From Rhizobium favelukesii (lineage in GTDB: Bacteria > Pseudomonadota > Alphaproteobacteria > Rhizobiales > Rhizobiaceae): DNA of 64,000 bases. Each line of letters starts with the position of its first letter. Position 1 is the stretch's first letter. The DNA lies in assembly GCF_000577275.2 (NCBI RefSeq), contig NZ_HG916852.1, positions 3,730,001-3,794,000 of the forward strand, in the 5' to 3' direction. The notes below the pieces were generated by a model. The model did no database searches, had not been told where the DNA came from, and saw only the letters and a list, made by a program, of their open reading frames with translations. The position numbers and the translations under genes are program-made. Below are positions 54,015 to 64,000 of this stretch, one piece after another.

Positions 54015-54896
54015 ATGAATGCGGTGTTGAAGACGATTGGTATCATCGGCGCGGGCCAGATGGGTTGCGGCATCGCACAGGTTTCGGCAGATGCGGGCTA
54101 TAAGGTCCAGCTCTACGATGTCTCCGACGAACGCGTCCAGCATGGTCTCGCCACCATCAACGGCAACCTCGCCCGCCATGTGACGAGCGGCAAGATGACG
54201 GATGACGAGCGCTCCGCCACCCTCGCCCTGATTTCCGGCTCCTCCGACATCAACGATCTCGCCGCTTCGGATCTCGTGATCGAAGCTGCGACCGAAGACG
54301 AAAGCGTCAAGCGAAAGATTTACGCCCAGGTCTGTCCAGTCCTGAAGCCGGAAGCGATCCTCGCCACCAACACGTCCTCGCTGTCGATCACCCGGCTCGC
54401 TTCCGCCACCGACCGCCCCGAGCACTTCATGGGCATCCATTTCATGAACCCGGTGCCGGTAATGAAGCTGGTCGAGCTGGTGCGCGGCATCGCCACGGAA
54501 GAGGGCACCTTCGCCACCGCCAAGGAATTCGTGGCCTCGCTGGAAAAAACCGTGACGGTCGCCGAGGATTTCCCGGCCTTCATCGTCAACCGCATCCTGC
54601 TACCGATGATCAACGAAGCGATCTACACCCTCTACGAGGGCGTCGGCACCGTCGATGCGATCGACACCGCCATGAAGCTCGGCGCCAACCATCCGATGGG
54701 GCCGCTGCAGCTGGCCGATTTCATCGGTCTCGACACCTGCCTGTCGATCATGCAGGTGTTGCACGACGGCTTGGCCGACTCCAAGTACCGCCCCTGCCCG
54801 CTGCTGGTGAAATATGTCGAGGCCGGCTGGCTCGGCCGCAAGTCCGGCCGCGGCTTCTACGACTATCGCGGCGAAACGCCGGTCCCGACCCGCTAA
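54015..54896 (+). CDS. hbdA: 3-hydroxybutyryl-CoA dehydrogenase
   Basis: NAD(P)-dependent oxidation/reduction between 3-hydroxybutyryl-CoA and acetoacetyl-CoA, for butyrate and PHB-related metabolism. 293 residues. Rossmann motif IGIIGAGQMGCGIAQV, catalytic loop HFMGIHFMNPVPVMKLVEL, and the C-terminal domain with NHPMGPLQLADFIGLD. The last 114 bases have a second, decayed copy at 59624-59737. It sits with etfBA, its functional partners. Confidence 0.96.
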   Translation: MNAVLKTIGIIGAGQMGCGIAQVSADAGYKVQLYDVSDERVQHGLATINGNLARHVTSGKMTDDERSATLALISGSSDINDLAASDLVIEAATEDESVKRKIYAQVCPVLKPEAILATNTSSLSITRLASATDRPEHFMGIHFMNPVPVMKLVELVRGIATEEGTFATAKEFVASLEKTVTVAEDFPAFIVNRILLPMINEAIYTLYEGVGTVDAIDTAMKLGANHPMGPLQLADFIGLDTCLSIMQVLHDGLADSKYRPCPLLVKYVEAGWLGRKSGRGFYDYRGETPVPTR

Positions 54897-54946
54897 AGCG
54901 CGAGGCGATCCCTCCGAATCGCTTTCAGATTCGCTTGTCGCGCTTT
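54895..54946. repeat. Long imperfect inverted repeat after hbdA
   Basis: AAAGCGCGA (54895-54903) and TCGCGCTTT (54938-54946) form a 9-bp outer stem that includes the last two bases of the hbdA stop; GCGAT and ATCGC inside form a second stem. Such AAAGCGC/GCGCTTT repeats are common between rhizobial genes (RIME-like); it may also act as a terminator (weak T-run). Confidence 0.5.
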
Positions 54947-54947
54947 C

Positions 54948-55113
54948 GTTTTTGCCTTTAGACCTGCCAGGAGGGTTTGTAGCCTTCTCCTTTTCCGAGC
55001 CGGAACCGGGGATCTGGTCGTCCGGCCGCAGCCAGCGCACCAGTCCGCGCTTTTCCTCCTCGCCCGCTGCCCGAGCGGAAAATCGAGACAGGAATTTTTC
55101 CAGTGATAGCCCC
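54948..55113 (-). pseudogene. 3' remnant resembling an MmeI-type restriction-modification gene
   Basis: In the same frame immediately after the nrdF stop codon (TAG), the sequence would encode LSLEKFLSRFSARAAGEEEK and then RGLVRWLRPDDQIP before a polar tail. The RGLVRWLRPxxQxP end is what I recall from the extreme C-terminus of MmeI/type IIL DNA methyltransferase-endonucleases. No start codon or upstream part of such a gene exists. It looks like the tail left when nrdHIEF or its flank replaced the rest. Confidence 0.5.
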
Positions 55114-55115
55114 GC

Positions 55116-58248
<3,133 letters not shown>

Positions 58249-58261
<13 letters not shown>

Positions 58262-58644
58262 AATCGTTCCAATCCGCGTCTGACGTTGTCGACATCCGCC
58301 GCCGTGCCCAGCAGCTCGAACCTGTAGAGGTACGGCACCTGGCACTTGGCAGAGATGATGTCGCCGGCGATCCCGAAGGTCGCTCCGAAGTTGCTGTTGC
58401 CCGCGGCGATGACCCCGCGGATGTTTGAACGGTTTTCCGCGTCGTTGAGGAAGCGGATCACCTCTTTGGGCACGGCCCCCTTGCCGCATTCGCCGCAATA
58501 GGTGGGGACGATCAGGACGAAAGGACTGCTAACCGCAAGGTTAGCGTCGCCGCCGATCGGGATGCGTTGGGCCGGCAAACCCAGCTTTGTTACGAAGCGA
58601 TGAGTGTTTTCCGACCGACTGGAAAAATAGACGATCTCGCCCAT
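58249..58644 (-). CDS. nrdI: NrdI flavodoxin-like maturase
   Basis: Flavoprotein that supplies superoxide to assemble the dimanganese cofactor of NrdF. 131 residues from the ATG at 58644, chosen because GGAAAGGA lies just upstream; a GTG at 58659 overlapping the nrdH stop is possible. Signatures are [14 protein letters not shown] for FMN phosphate binding, [15 protein letters not shown], and [15 protein letters not shown]. Confidence 0.96.
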
Positions 58645-58655
58645 CGTCCTTTCCG

Positions 58656-58877
58656 TCACACCAGCGCGCTGATCTTATCGGGGCGGAACCCGGCCCAATG
58701 CTGCTCACCGGCGACGACCACGGGCACCTGGCGATAGCCGAGGCCTTGCACCAGTTCGTAGGCCGCAGAATCGGTGGAAACGTCGATCACGGTGTAATCG
58801 ATGCCCTGGCGGTCGAGTGCGCGGGTGGTCGCGGTGCACTGGACGCAGGCGGGCTTGCTGTAAACAGTAATGCTCAT
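58656..58877 (-). CDS. nrdH: NrdH glutaredoxin-like thioredoxin
   Basis: Electron donor to NrdE. 73 residues from the ATG at 58877. Active site CVQC in [16 protein letters not shown], and the NrdH-specific WAGFRPDKI near the C-terminus. First gene of nrdHIEF; its leader contains a hairpin and, about 260 bases upstream, a cobalamin riboswitch. Confidence 0.96.
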   Translation of the reverse strand: MSITVYSKPACVQCTATTRALDRQGIDYTVIDVSTDSAAYELVQGLGYRQVPVVVAGEQHWAGFRPDKISALV

Positions 58878-58917
58878 CAATATATCCTCGTGTATCAGGA
58901 AGGCATAAAGGATCGTT

Positions 58918-58937
58918 CGGACATCCGCCGATGTCCG
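58918..58937 (-). promoter_or_regulatory. Hairpin in the nrdHIEF leader
   Basis: A perfect 8-bp stem with a GGCG tetraloop (CGGACATC/GATGTCCG on the minus strand), 40 bases before the nrdH ATG. No T-tract follows. It could be part of the riboswitch expression platform, an attenuator or an mRNA stability element. Confidence 0.5.
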
Positions 58938-59137
58938 TGCGACAGGAACTCGAAAATGAAGACAGCTATTGCCGATTGCCGGGCGCGCTAAATGCCCGTC
59001 ACTCGCGTAGATGCAAATCGAAACTCAAGGACATAAGACTTCACCCCGAAGTGACTCATGCGGGGCATTAGCGGAAGCGAAGATCGCGGCATCGTGCACA
59101 ATCCAACGCTCTCCATCCGGACACCCCGCCCGTGGAC

Positions 59138-59320
59138 GTTGCTGATCGAGGCAGGTCTCCTGGCTTGCAGGTCATAGCGCTCATTCTCGCCTTCCCGAAA
59201 TCAAAGACTTCAGTGGCTTTGTCGAACGAACACTCGCCGCTTACAGTTGCGGGGGCAGCTCCGGCATTGCTCGGCCCGTCATGGACGTCGCGCACCTTAT
59301 TCCCGTCTTAGCTTCCGATC
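59138..59320 (-). promoter_or_regulatory. Cobalamin (B12) riboswitch controlling nrdHIEF
   Basis: Read on the minus strand the conserved core appears in order: GGGAATAAGGTGCG, GGAGCTGCCCCCGCAACTG with TAAGCGG, AAGCCACTG, GGGAAGGCGA and the B12 box AAGCCAGGAGACCTGCCTC. All helices typical of the class can be drawn. It is the leader of nrdHIEF, a B12-independent reductase, so AdoCbl should switch expression off; the platform within the 260 bases before nrdH is not obvious. Confidence 0.93.
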
Positions 59321-59343
59321 CTTGCGAATCTGAAGAACCTCGA

Positions 59344-59359
59344 ACACTACATATAGTAT
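59344..59359 (-). promoter_or_regulatory. NrdR box upstream of the riboswitch
   Basis: On the minus strand ATACTATATGTAGTGT matches the NrdR consensus ACACWATATATWGTGT at 14 of 16 positions. It lies just 5' of the riboswitch, where the nrdHIEF promoter should be. A second box about 31 bp away, usual for NrdR, is not obvious. Confidence 0.65.
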
Positions 59360-59529
59360 ATGAGGTTAATTTCCCGTCAATGGCTATGTTCACACCAGCC
59401 GGTGAAAGTCTGGGAAATCGCAATGCCACTCCGGAGGGGGTGTCGGACGGATCGACCTCGAAAGAAAATTGGAGCGAAGCAGAGTATTCGATCTGCACCG
59501 CGTCGCGACGCCTCTTGCGACCCGACCGC

Positions 59530-59623
59530 GCCCTGATCAGCTGCGTCCTCGCTGTCCCAGGCCGCGGGGCCGTTCATGGCGGAGACCGCCCTTGTCATCG
59601 ATCAGCAGCGTGGCGGACAGGCC
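59530..59623 (-). pseudogene. tlpA 3' fragment (duplicate)
   Basis: A degenerate copy of roughly the last 100 bases of tlpA (intact copy 60630-60750, same orientation). On the minus strand it can be read in pieces as TLLIDDKG and [14 protein letters not shown], with deletions of about 6 and 3 bases. It ends at GGCC (59620-59623), exactly where the hbdA fragment begins. Confidence 0.75.
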
Positions 59624-59737
59624 AAGGACCGCCCCTGCCGGCTGCTGGTGAAATATGTCGAGGCCGGCTGGCTCGGCCGCAAGTCCGGCCGTGGCTTCTA
59701 TGACTATCGTGGCGAACCGCCGGTCCCGAGACGCCAA
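59624..59737 (+). pseudogene. hbdA 3' fragment (duplicate)
   Basis: 114 bases matching the end of hbdA (54783-54896) without gaps, 105 identical. It encodes LLVKYVEAGWLGRKSGRGFY and beyond, but the stop TAA has become CAA and there is no start, so it is non-functional. It is joined head-on to the tlpA fragment, forming a rearrangement junction. Confidence 0.88.
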
Positions 59738-59846
59738 TTGATATCGCGGATCCACGAGATGTCGGGTTCCATTCCTGCTATTTGAGGTTGGCCGCTCACA
59801 CCAGATCGATAAGCTGATGAAGTGACCTGGCAAAAACCATCAACGC

Positions 59847-60377
59847 CTATACGCCACGGGCGTCGCGCTTTGCCTGTGAAACAGCGCCAGCCTTCCGCAA
59901 TCTACCTCGCTCCATAGGACGGATGAGATTTTTGCGCTTTGAACTTTCGATCGAGTGCATGCCTGCATGAGCCTGGCGTGCGTTAAATGACGCGTCTTTC
60001 TCGCTTTTTGCTTCTTTCTTTCGCGCCAACACGGCTCGCATGTTCTCGACCATCTGAACTTTAGCGAGCATTCTACGCCGACGAGCCTGTTCGGCATTTA
60101 CACTACGCACGCCCATTGCCAGAACTTCGAGTTTGGCTCTCGTGCCCGTATCCTTGCGCGCTGGCGCCGCCCCTTTGGGTTGCGCCTTGCCTCTCATTTC
60201 CCTGCGCTGTCTATTCGCCTCGCTTTGCGCACGATCGCGCCTTTCACGTATTCGCTTGGCGAGGTCCGAGAGATCAGCATCCGGCAGGCCCTGCATCGCC
60301 GGATGGTGGGTTTTTTGAACGAGTTGCCATTCGTCCGCCGTTAGCAAACGCTCTGCCTGCTTGCGCGAAATTGCCAT
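59847..60377 (-). CDS. Basic conserved hypothetical protein
   Basis: 176 residues, very rich in Lys/Arg/Ala and mostly predicted helix (ISRKQAERLLTADEWQLVQ, LSDLAKRIRERRDRAQ, MLAKVQMVENMRAVLARKKE). The N-terminus recalls proteins with a TADEWxLV...HxP motif found as small proteins in Rhizobiales, whose function is unknown to me. No membrane segment or signal peptide. It lies between the rearrangement junction and tlpA; the 252 bases before tlpA hold no gene. Confidence 0.65.
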   Translation of the reverse strand: MAISRKQAERLLTADEWQLVQKTHHPAMQGLPDADLSDLAKRIRERRDRAQSEANRQRREMRGKAQPKGAAPARKDTGTRAKLEVLAMGVRSVNAEQARRRRMLAKVQMVENMRAVLARKKEAKSEKDASFNARQAHAGMHSIESSKRKNLIRPMERGRLRKAGAVSQAKRDARGV

Positions 60378-60629
60378 CTACGCCTCCTACTCTGTCGCAC
60401 CAGTAAACTGACTTGCGTTCGATAGGGCTCGCCTGCCCCCTGAGCGAAGCGAGCTAAAGCTTGAAAAGCTTGGGAGACGCCGTCTCCTTCAGTCGGGGTT
60501 CGACTTATGCGCCAAGCACGCGACTTCGTCTCGTTCACAATCTAGCGACGCACGGCAAGGTCCGCAATGGGCCTTCAATATCGGTGGTCGTGTGGCGTCT
60601 TTCGAGGGAGTATTCGAAGTTGTCGACGC

Positions 60630-61292
60630 TCACGACCCCACGGCACCCTTGATCAGCGCCTTGGCATCTTCGCTATCCCAGGCCGCCGGCCCGTTCATGG
60701 CAGAGATCAAGCAGCCCTTGTCGTTGATCAGCAGCGTGACGGGCAGGCCGAACGCCAGGCCCTGCTTCTTCAGGCTGTTGAACACCTCGATCGTGTTGTC
60801 GCGATAGAGCTTGAGCGCATCAACGCCGATCTCGCTCAGGAAAGCCTTCGGTTTCTCATCGTCGCCGGTATCGATGTTGACGGGAACGACCTGGAACCTG
60901 TCGCTGCCCAACTCCTTCTCCAGCGCGTTCAGGGCCGGCATTTCCTCGCGGCAGGGCACGCACCACGTCGCCCAGAGATTGAAGAGCACGGTCTTGCCGG
61001 CGAAGTTGTCGAGTGTCATCGGTTTGCCGTCGGCGCCCTTGAAGGCGACGGCGGTGAGCTTGCGGTGCTCGTCGGCGGCAACCATTGCTGCGACCTGGCC
61101 CTTCAGGAACGGCGAAATCCTGGCGGCGACGTCCTTTGCCGCCGCGCATTCGCCCGATGCCGTTTGCGCCCCGCCATTGCCAGACCCGGCTTCCCTGATG
61201 TAAACCGCTGCCGCACCGGCAATAATGCCTGCGACGGCCGCGATCCCTATCAGCTTGAGGGATGGCAGGCGCAGGGGCGTTCTTGTCGTCAT
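60630..61292 (-). CDS. tlpA: TlpA-type thiol:disulfide oxidoreductase
   Basis: Membrane-anchored periplasmic thioredoxin-like reductant involved in cytochrome c or copper-oxidase assembly. 220 residues: an N-terminal anchor ([20 protein letters not shown]), then a thioredoxin fold with [13 protein letters not shown] and cis-Pro in GLPVTLLI. It diverges from argH, 41 bases apart. Its 3' end has a broken duplicate at 59530-59623. Confidence 0.95.
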   Translation of the reverse strand: MTTRTPLRLPSLKLIGIAAVAGIIAGAAAVYIREAGSGNGGAQTASGECAAAKDVAARISPFLKGQVAAMVAADEHRKLTAVAFKGADGKPMTLDNFAGKTVLFNLWATWCVPCREEMPALNALEKELGSDRFQVVPVNIDTGDDEKPKAFLSEIGVDALKLYRDNTIEVFNSLKKQGLAFGLPVTLLINDKGCLISAMNGPAAWDSEDAKALIKGAVGS

Positions 61293-61333
61293 TTCGTTCT
61301 CCGAGACACGCGTTCTTCAAGGCAGGCATCTTC

Positions 61334-62734
61334 ATGGCCGACAGCACGGACACCAAATCCTCCAACCAGATGTGGGGCGGACGTTTCGCTTCCGGCCCAG
61401 ATGCGATCATGGAGGAGATAAATGCCTCGATCGGTTTCGACAAGAAGCTGTTTGCACAAGACATCCGCGGCTCGATCGCCCACGCCACCATGCTCGCCCA
61501 CCAGGGCATCATTCAGTCCGATGATAAGGACAAGATCGTCGAGGGGCTAAACACGATCCTGTCAGAGATCGAAAGCGGCAATTTCGAATTCTCCCGCCAG
61601 CTCGAAGACATTCACATGAATGTCGAGGCACGGCTCGCGACGCTGATCGGCCCGGCCGCCGGCCGCCTGCACACCGCCCGTTCGCGCAACGACCAGGTCG
61701 CGCTCGATTTCCGCCTCTGGGTGAAGGAAGAGCTTGAGAAGACCGAGCAGCTGCTGACCAACCTGATCGCCGCCTTCCTCGACCGCGCCGAAGAGCATGC
61801 CGAAACCGTCATGCCGGGCTTCACGCATTTGCAGACGGCACAGCCCGTCACCTTCGGCCATCACTGCATGGCCTATGTCGAAATGTTCGGCCGCGACCGC
61901 TCGCGCGTACGCCATGCCATCGAGCATCTCGATGAAAGCCCGATCGGCGCGGCGGCGCTGGCCGGCACCGGCTATCCGATCGATCGCCACATGACCGCCA
62001 AGGCGCTCGGCTTCCGCGAACCGACCCGCAACTCGATCGACACCGTCTCCGACCGCGATTTCGCCATCGAGTTCCTGGCGCTGGCCGCCATCTGCAGCAT
62101 GCACCTGTCGCGTCTGGCCGAAGAGATCGTCATCTGGTCGACCCCGCAATTCGGCTTCGTGCGCCTGTCGGATGCCTTCTCCACCGGCTCGTCGATCATG
62201 CCGCAGAAGAAGAACCCCGACGCCGCCGAACTGGTGCGCGCCAAGACCGGCCGCATCAACGGCTCGCTGATCGCGCTTCTGACCATCATGAAGGGCCTGC
62301 CGCTCGCCTATTCCAAGGACATGCAGGAAGACAAGGAGCAGGTCTTCGACGCCGCCGAGAGCCTGGAACTGGCCATCGCTGCCATGACGGGCATGGTCCG
62401 CGACCTGACGATCAATACCGCGCGCATGAAAGCCGCAGCCGGTTCCGGCTACTCGACTGCAACCGACCTTGCCGACTGGCTGGTGCGCGAGGCCGGCCTG
62501 CCGTTCCGCGACGCCCATCACGTGACCGGCCGCGCCGTGGCGCTTGCCGAGAGCAAGGGTTGTGATCTCGCCGACCTGTCGCTTGCCGATCTGCAGGCGA
62601 TCAATCAGGCCATTACCGACAAGGTCTACGACGTGCTGACGGTCGAGGCATCGGTTGCAAGCCGCAAGAGCTTTGGCGGCACGGCACCTGAGGAAGTGCG
62701 CAAGCAGATCGCCTACTGGCGCGCCCGCAACTGA
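61334..62734 (+). CDS. argH: Argininosuccinate lyase
   Basis: Last step of arginine synthesis: argininosuccinate to arginine and fumarate. 466 residues from the ATG at 61334. Family signatures are [11 protein letters not shown] at the N-terminus, the loop [20 protein letters not shown] with the catalytic Ser, and [13 protein letters not shown]. The order argH-lptM-lysA after divergent tlpA is, as I recall, standard in Rhizobiaceae. Confidence 0.98.
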   Translation: MADSTDTKSSNQMWGGRFASGPDAIMEEINASIGFDKKLFAQDIRGSIAHATMLAHQGIIQSDDKDKIVEGLNTILSEIESGNFEFSRQLEDIHMNVEARLATLIGPAAGRLHTARSRNDQVALDFRLWVKEELEKTEQLLTNLIAAFLDRAEEHAETVMPGFTHLQTAQPVTFGHHCMAYVEMFGRDRSRVRHAIEHLDESPIGAAALAGTGYPIDRHMTAKALGFREPTRNSIDTVSDRDFAIEFLALAAICSMHLSRLAEEIVIWSTPQFGFVRLSDAFSTGSSIMPQKKNPDAAELVRAKTGRINGSLIALLTIMKGLPLAYSKDMQEDKEQVFDAAESLELAIAAMTGMVRDLTINTARMKAAAGSGYSTATDLADWLVREAGLPFRDAHHVTGRAVALAESKGCDLADLSLADLQAINQAITDKVYDVLTVEASVASRKSFGGTAPEEVRKQIAYWRARN

Positions 62735-62811
62735 CCTCAACAATCAGGGTGCACAAGGTGGACAAACTTCGCTATGAAGGTGTCCACCAGTGCCGCTCCA
62801 AGAGGAATTCC

Positions 62812-63006
62812 ATGCAGAAGAGCTTGCCGCAGATCGTCCGCTTGACGGTTGTTTTCGCCGTGATCGGCCTTGCCGTCGCCGGGTGCGGGCGTAAAGGCGA
62901 TCTCGATCCGCCGAGCGCGAACGCAACGAAGACCGGCGACTCGTCGAAGCCGACGCCGCAGCCAGGCACCGCGGATAGACCCTTCATCCTCGATCCGCTT
63001 CTCTAA
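62812..63006 (+). CDS. lptM: LptM-type small lipoprotein
   Basis: 64 residues. The signal peptide ends at lipobox VAGC, followed by GRKGDLDPPS, the LPS-assembly lipoprotein LptM (YifL) pattern; LptM helps form native disulfides in LptD. The Pro-rich tail ends FILDPLL. It is located between argH and lysA as in many proteobacteria (12 bases before lysA). Confidence 0.92.
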   Translation: MQKSLPQIVRLTVVFAVIGLAVAGCGRKGDLDPPSANATKTGDSSKPTPQPGTADRPFILDPLL

Positions 63007-63018
63007 GAGGCAACTGAC

Positions 63019-64000
63019 GTGAACCATTTCCAGTATCGCGACGGCGTCCTCTACGCCGAAAACGTTCCCGTTCCCGAGATTGCCAAGGCCGTCGGCACAC
63101 CTTTCTACTGCTATTCCACGGCGACGCTCGAGCGCCACTATCGGGTGTTCGCCGAAGCGTTCAACGATGTCGACGCCATGGTCTGTTACGCCATGAAGGC
63201 GAATTCCAATCAGGCCGTGCTGAAGACGCTCGGCAATCTTGGCGCCGGCATCGACGTCGTCTCCGAAGGAGAGCTGCGCCGCGCGCTCGCCGCCGGCATC
63301 CCGGGATCGCGCATCATGTTCTCCGGCGTTGGCAAGACACCGCGCGAAATGGACTTTGCGCTCGAGGCCGGCATCTACTGCTTCAATGTCGAGTCCGAGC
63401 CGGAACTCGAGATCCTTAACCAGCGCGCCATCAATTCGGGCAAGAGGGCACCTGTCTCCTTCCGCATCAATCCCGATGTCGACGCCAGGACGCATGCGAA
63501 GATCTCGACCGGCAAGAAGGAAAACAAGTTCGGCATTTCCTGGGAGCGCGCCCGCGCCGTCTATGCCCGCGCTGCGACCCTGCCCGGCATCGAAGTGACC
63601 GGTATCGACATGCATATCGGCAGTCAGATCACCGAACTGCAGCCGTTCGAGGACGCCTTCAAACTGCTGCGTGAGTTGGTGAGCACGTTGCGCGCCGACG
63701 GCCACGACATCCATCACGTCGATGTCGGCGGTGGCCTTGGTATCCCCTACCGGGATGACAACAACCCGCCGCCGCATCCGGAAGCCTATGCCGAAATCGT
63801 CAAGAGCCAGCTGCGCGAACTGAACTGCAAGATCGTCACCGAGCCCGGCCGCCTGATCGTCGGCAATGCTGGCATCCTGGTGACCGAAGTGATCTACGTG
63901 AAGGACGGCGGCGAAAAGACCTTCGTGATCGTCGACGGCGCAATGAACGACCTCATACGCCCGACCCTCTATGAAGCCCATCACGAGATCCGCCCCGTCG
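63019..64000 (+). CDS. lysA: Diaminopimelate decarboxylase (3' end outside window)
   Basis: PLP enzyme converting meso-DAP to lysine. The visible 327 residues start at a GTG (63019) and run open to the window edge. The PLP lysine is in CYAMKANSN, and HIGSQI, VDVGGGLGIPY and EPGRLIV are the conserved barrel segments. With lysC at the other end of the window this is the last lysine step. The C-terminal beta domain lies beyond the edge. Confidence 0.97.
   Translation, partial: MNHFQYRDGVLYAENVPVPEIAKAVGTPFYCYSTATLERHYRVFAEAFNDVDAMVCYAMKANSNQAVLKTLGNLGAGIDVVSEGELRRALAAGIPGSRIMFSGVGKTPREMDFALEAGIYCFNVESEPELEILNQRAINSGKRAPVSFRINPDVDARTHAKISTGKKENKFGISWERARAVYARAATLPGIEVTGIDMHIGSQITELQPFEDAFKLLRELVSTLRADGHDIHHVDVGGGLGIPYRDDNNPPPHPEAYAEIVKSQLRELNCKIVTEPGRLIVGNAGILVTEVIYVKDGGEKTFVIVDGAMNDLIRPTLYEAHHEIRPV

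Noticed and set aside
54895..54946. Transposon terminal inverted repeat after hbdA
   Set aside because: No transposase and no matching far end; better explained as an intergenic hairpin repeat.
59068..59295. 75-codon minus-strand frame over the riboswitch
   Set aside because: The sequence is explained by conserved RNA structure; translation has no protein-like pattern.
60490..60530. GGGGTTCGACTT followed by GCGCCA, resembling a tRNA or tmRNA 3' end
   Set aside because: The flanking bases cannot form a T-arm stem or acceptor stem, and no cloverleaf is possible.
62737..63984. 415-codon minus-strand frame over lptM and lysA
   Set aside because: Antisense artefact; the plus-strand lysA motifs are unambiguous.

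Overview
The window looks like a chromosomal segment of a Rhizobiaceae member in the Rhizobium/Ensifer (Sinorhizobium)/Agrobacterium neighbourhood. The support is high GC, gene content and gene order: prmC-prfA-ptsP-lysC; argJ with a parvulin and secA; etfBA-hbdA; tlpA / argH-lptM-lysA; a DUF4167 protein; a CHASE2 cyclase with FecR. I cannot name the species. Most of the window is housekeeping, with short accessory or decaying patches between core blocks. There is no CRISPR array, rRNA operon, prophage or intact transposase.

Layout. 0-12.2 kb: an M23 cell-wall peptidase, clpB behind a heat-shock-type promoter, an arylsulfatase remnant, a DUF4167 protein, prmC-prfA, ptsP and lysC. 12.4-17.1 kb: a possible small ORF, an old-yellow-enzyme reductase, and a CHASE2 adenylate cyclase facing a FecR protein, all lying between lysC and ubiG. 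17.3-22 kb: ubiG, then an unusual three-gene unit (SDR with a SEC-C tail, a lipoyl-less E2-type acyltransferase, an isoprenylcysteine-methyltransferase-like membrane protein), two lipoproteins and an L,D-transpeptidase. 22.3-30.1 kb: an SDR, DUF1178-nitrilase-grxC (grxC frameshifted near its 3' end), a comF pseudogene, a methyltransferase, an orphan Flp pilin, and the run prsA-like/argJ/GNAT/mutT. 30.3-35.9 kb: secA, then a polysaccharide flippase coupled to a FemAB/CelD-like GNAT. 35.9-45 kb: acyl-CoA synthetase, aldo/keto reductase, a frameshifted methyltransferase, a TetR-MFS pair with two operator-like palindromes, tRNA-Leu(CAA), an apparently shortened GT39 and a Kef-type antiporter with a cyclic-nucleotide domain. 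45-52 kb: VTT-dsbB, HNH, AlkA/GluQ-RS, BrkB, SDR, HIG1, PduO and rhomboid. 52-64 kb: etfBA-hbdA, nrdHIEF, tlpA, argH, lptM and the start of lysA.

The most informative region is 54-61 kb. nrdHIEF encodes the B12-independent class Ib ribonucleotide reductase. It is preceded by a well-formed cobalamin riboswitch and, further upstream, a NrdR-box-like site, so B12 and deoxynucleotide status probably both control it. The operon lies between hbdA and tlpA. Beyond its promoter is a short chimera: a degenerate piece of the tlpA 3' end joined to a 114-bp piece of the hbdA 3' end (105/114 identical to the intact gene, stop codon lost). The order and orientation are those of a tandem-duplication (or circle-integration) junction, which records how this region was rearranged. 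A tail resembling an MmeI-type restriction-modification enzyme follows nrdF in frame.

No wholly new system is certain. The best candidates for undescribed biology are the SDR-SEC-C / E2-like / ICMT-like operon and the cyclase-FecR pair. Gene decay (arylsulfatase, comF, a methyltransferase, the grxC end, the MmeI tail) is unusually frequent for a core chromosomal segment.
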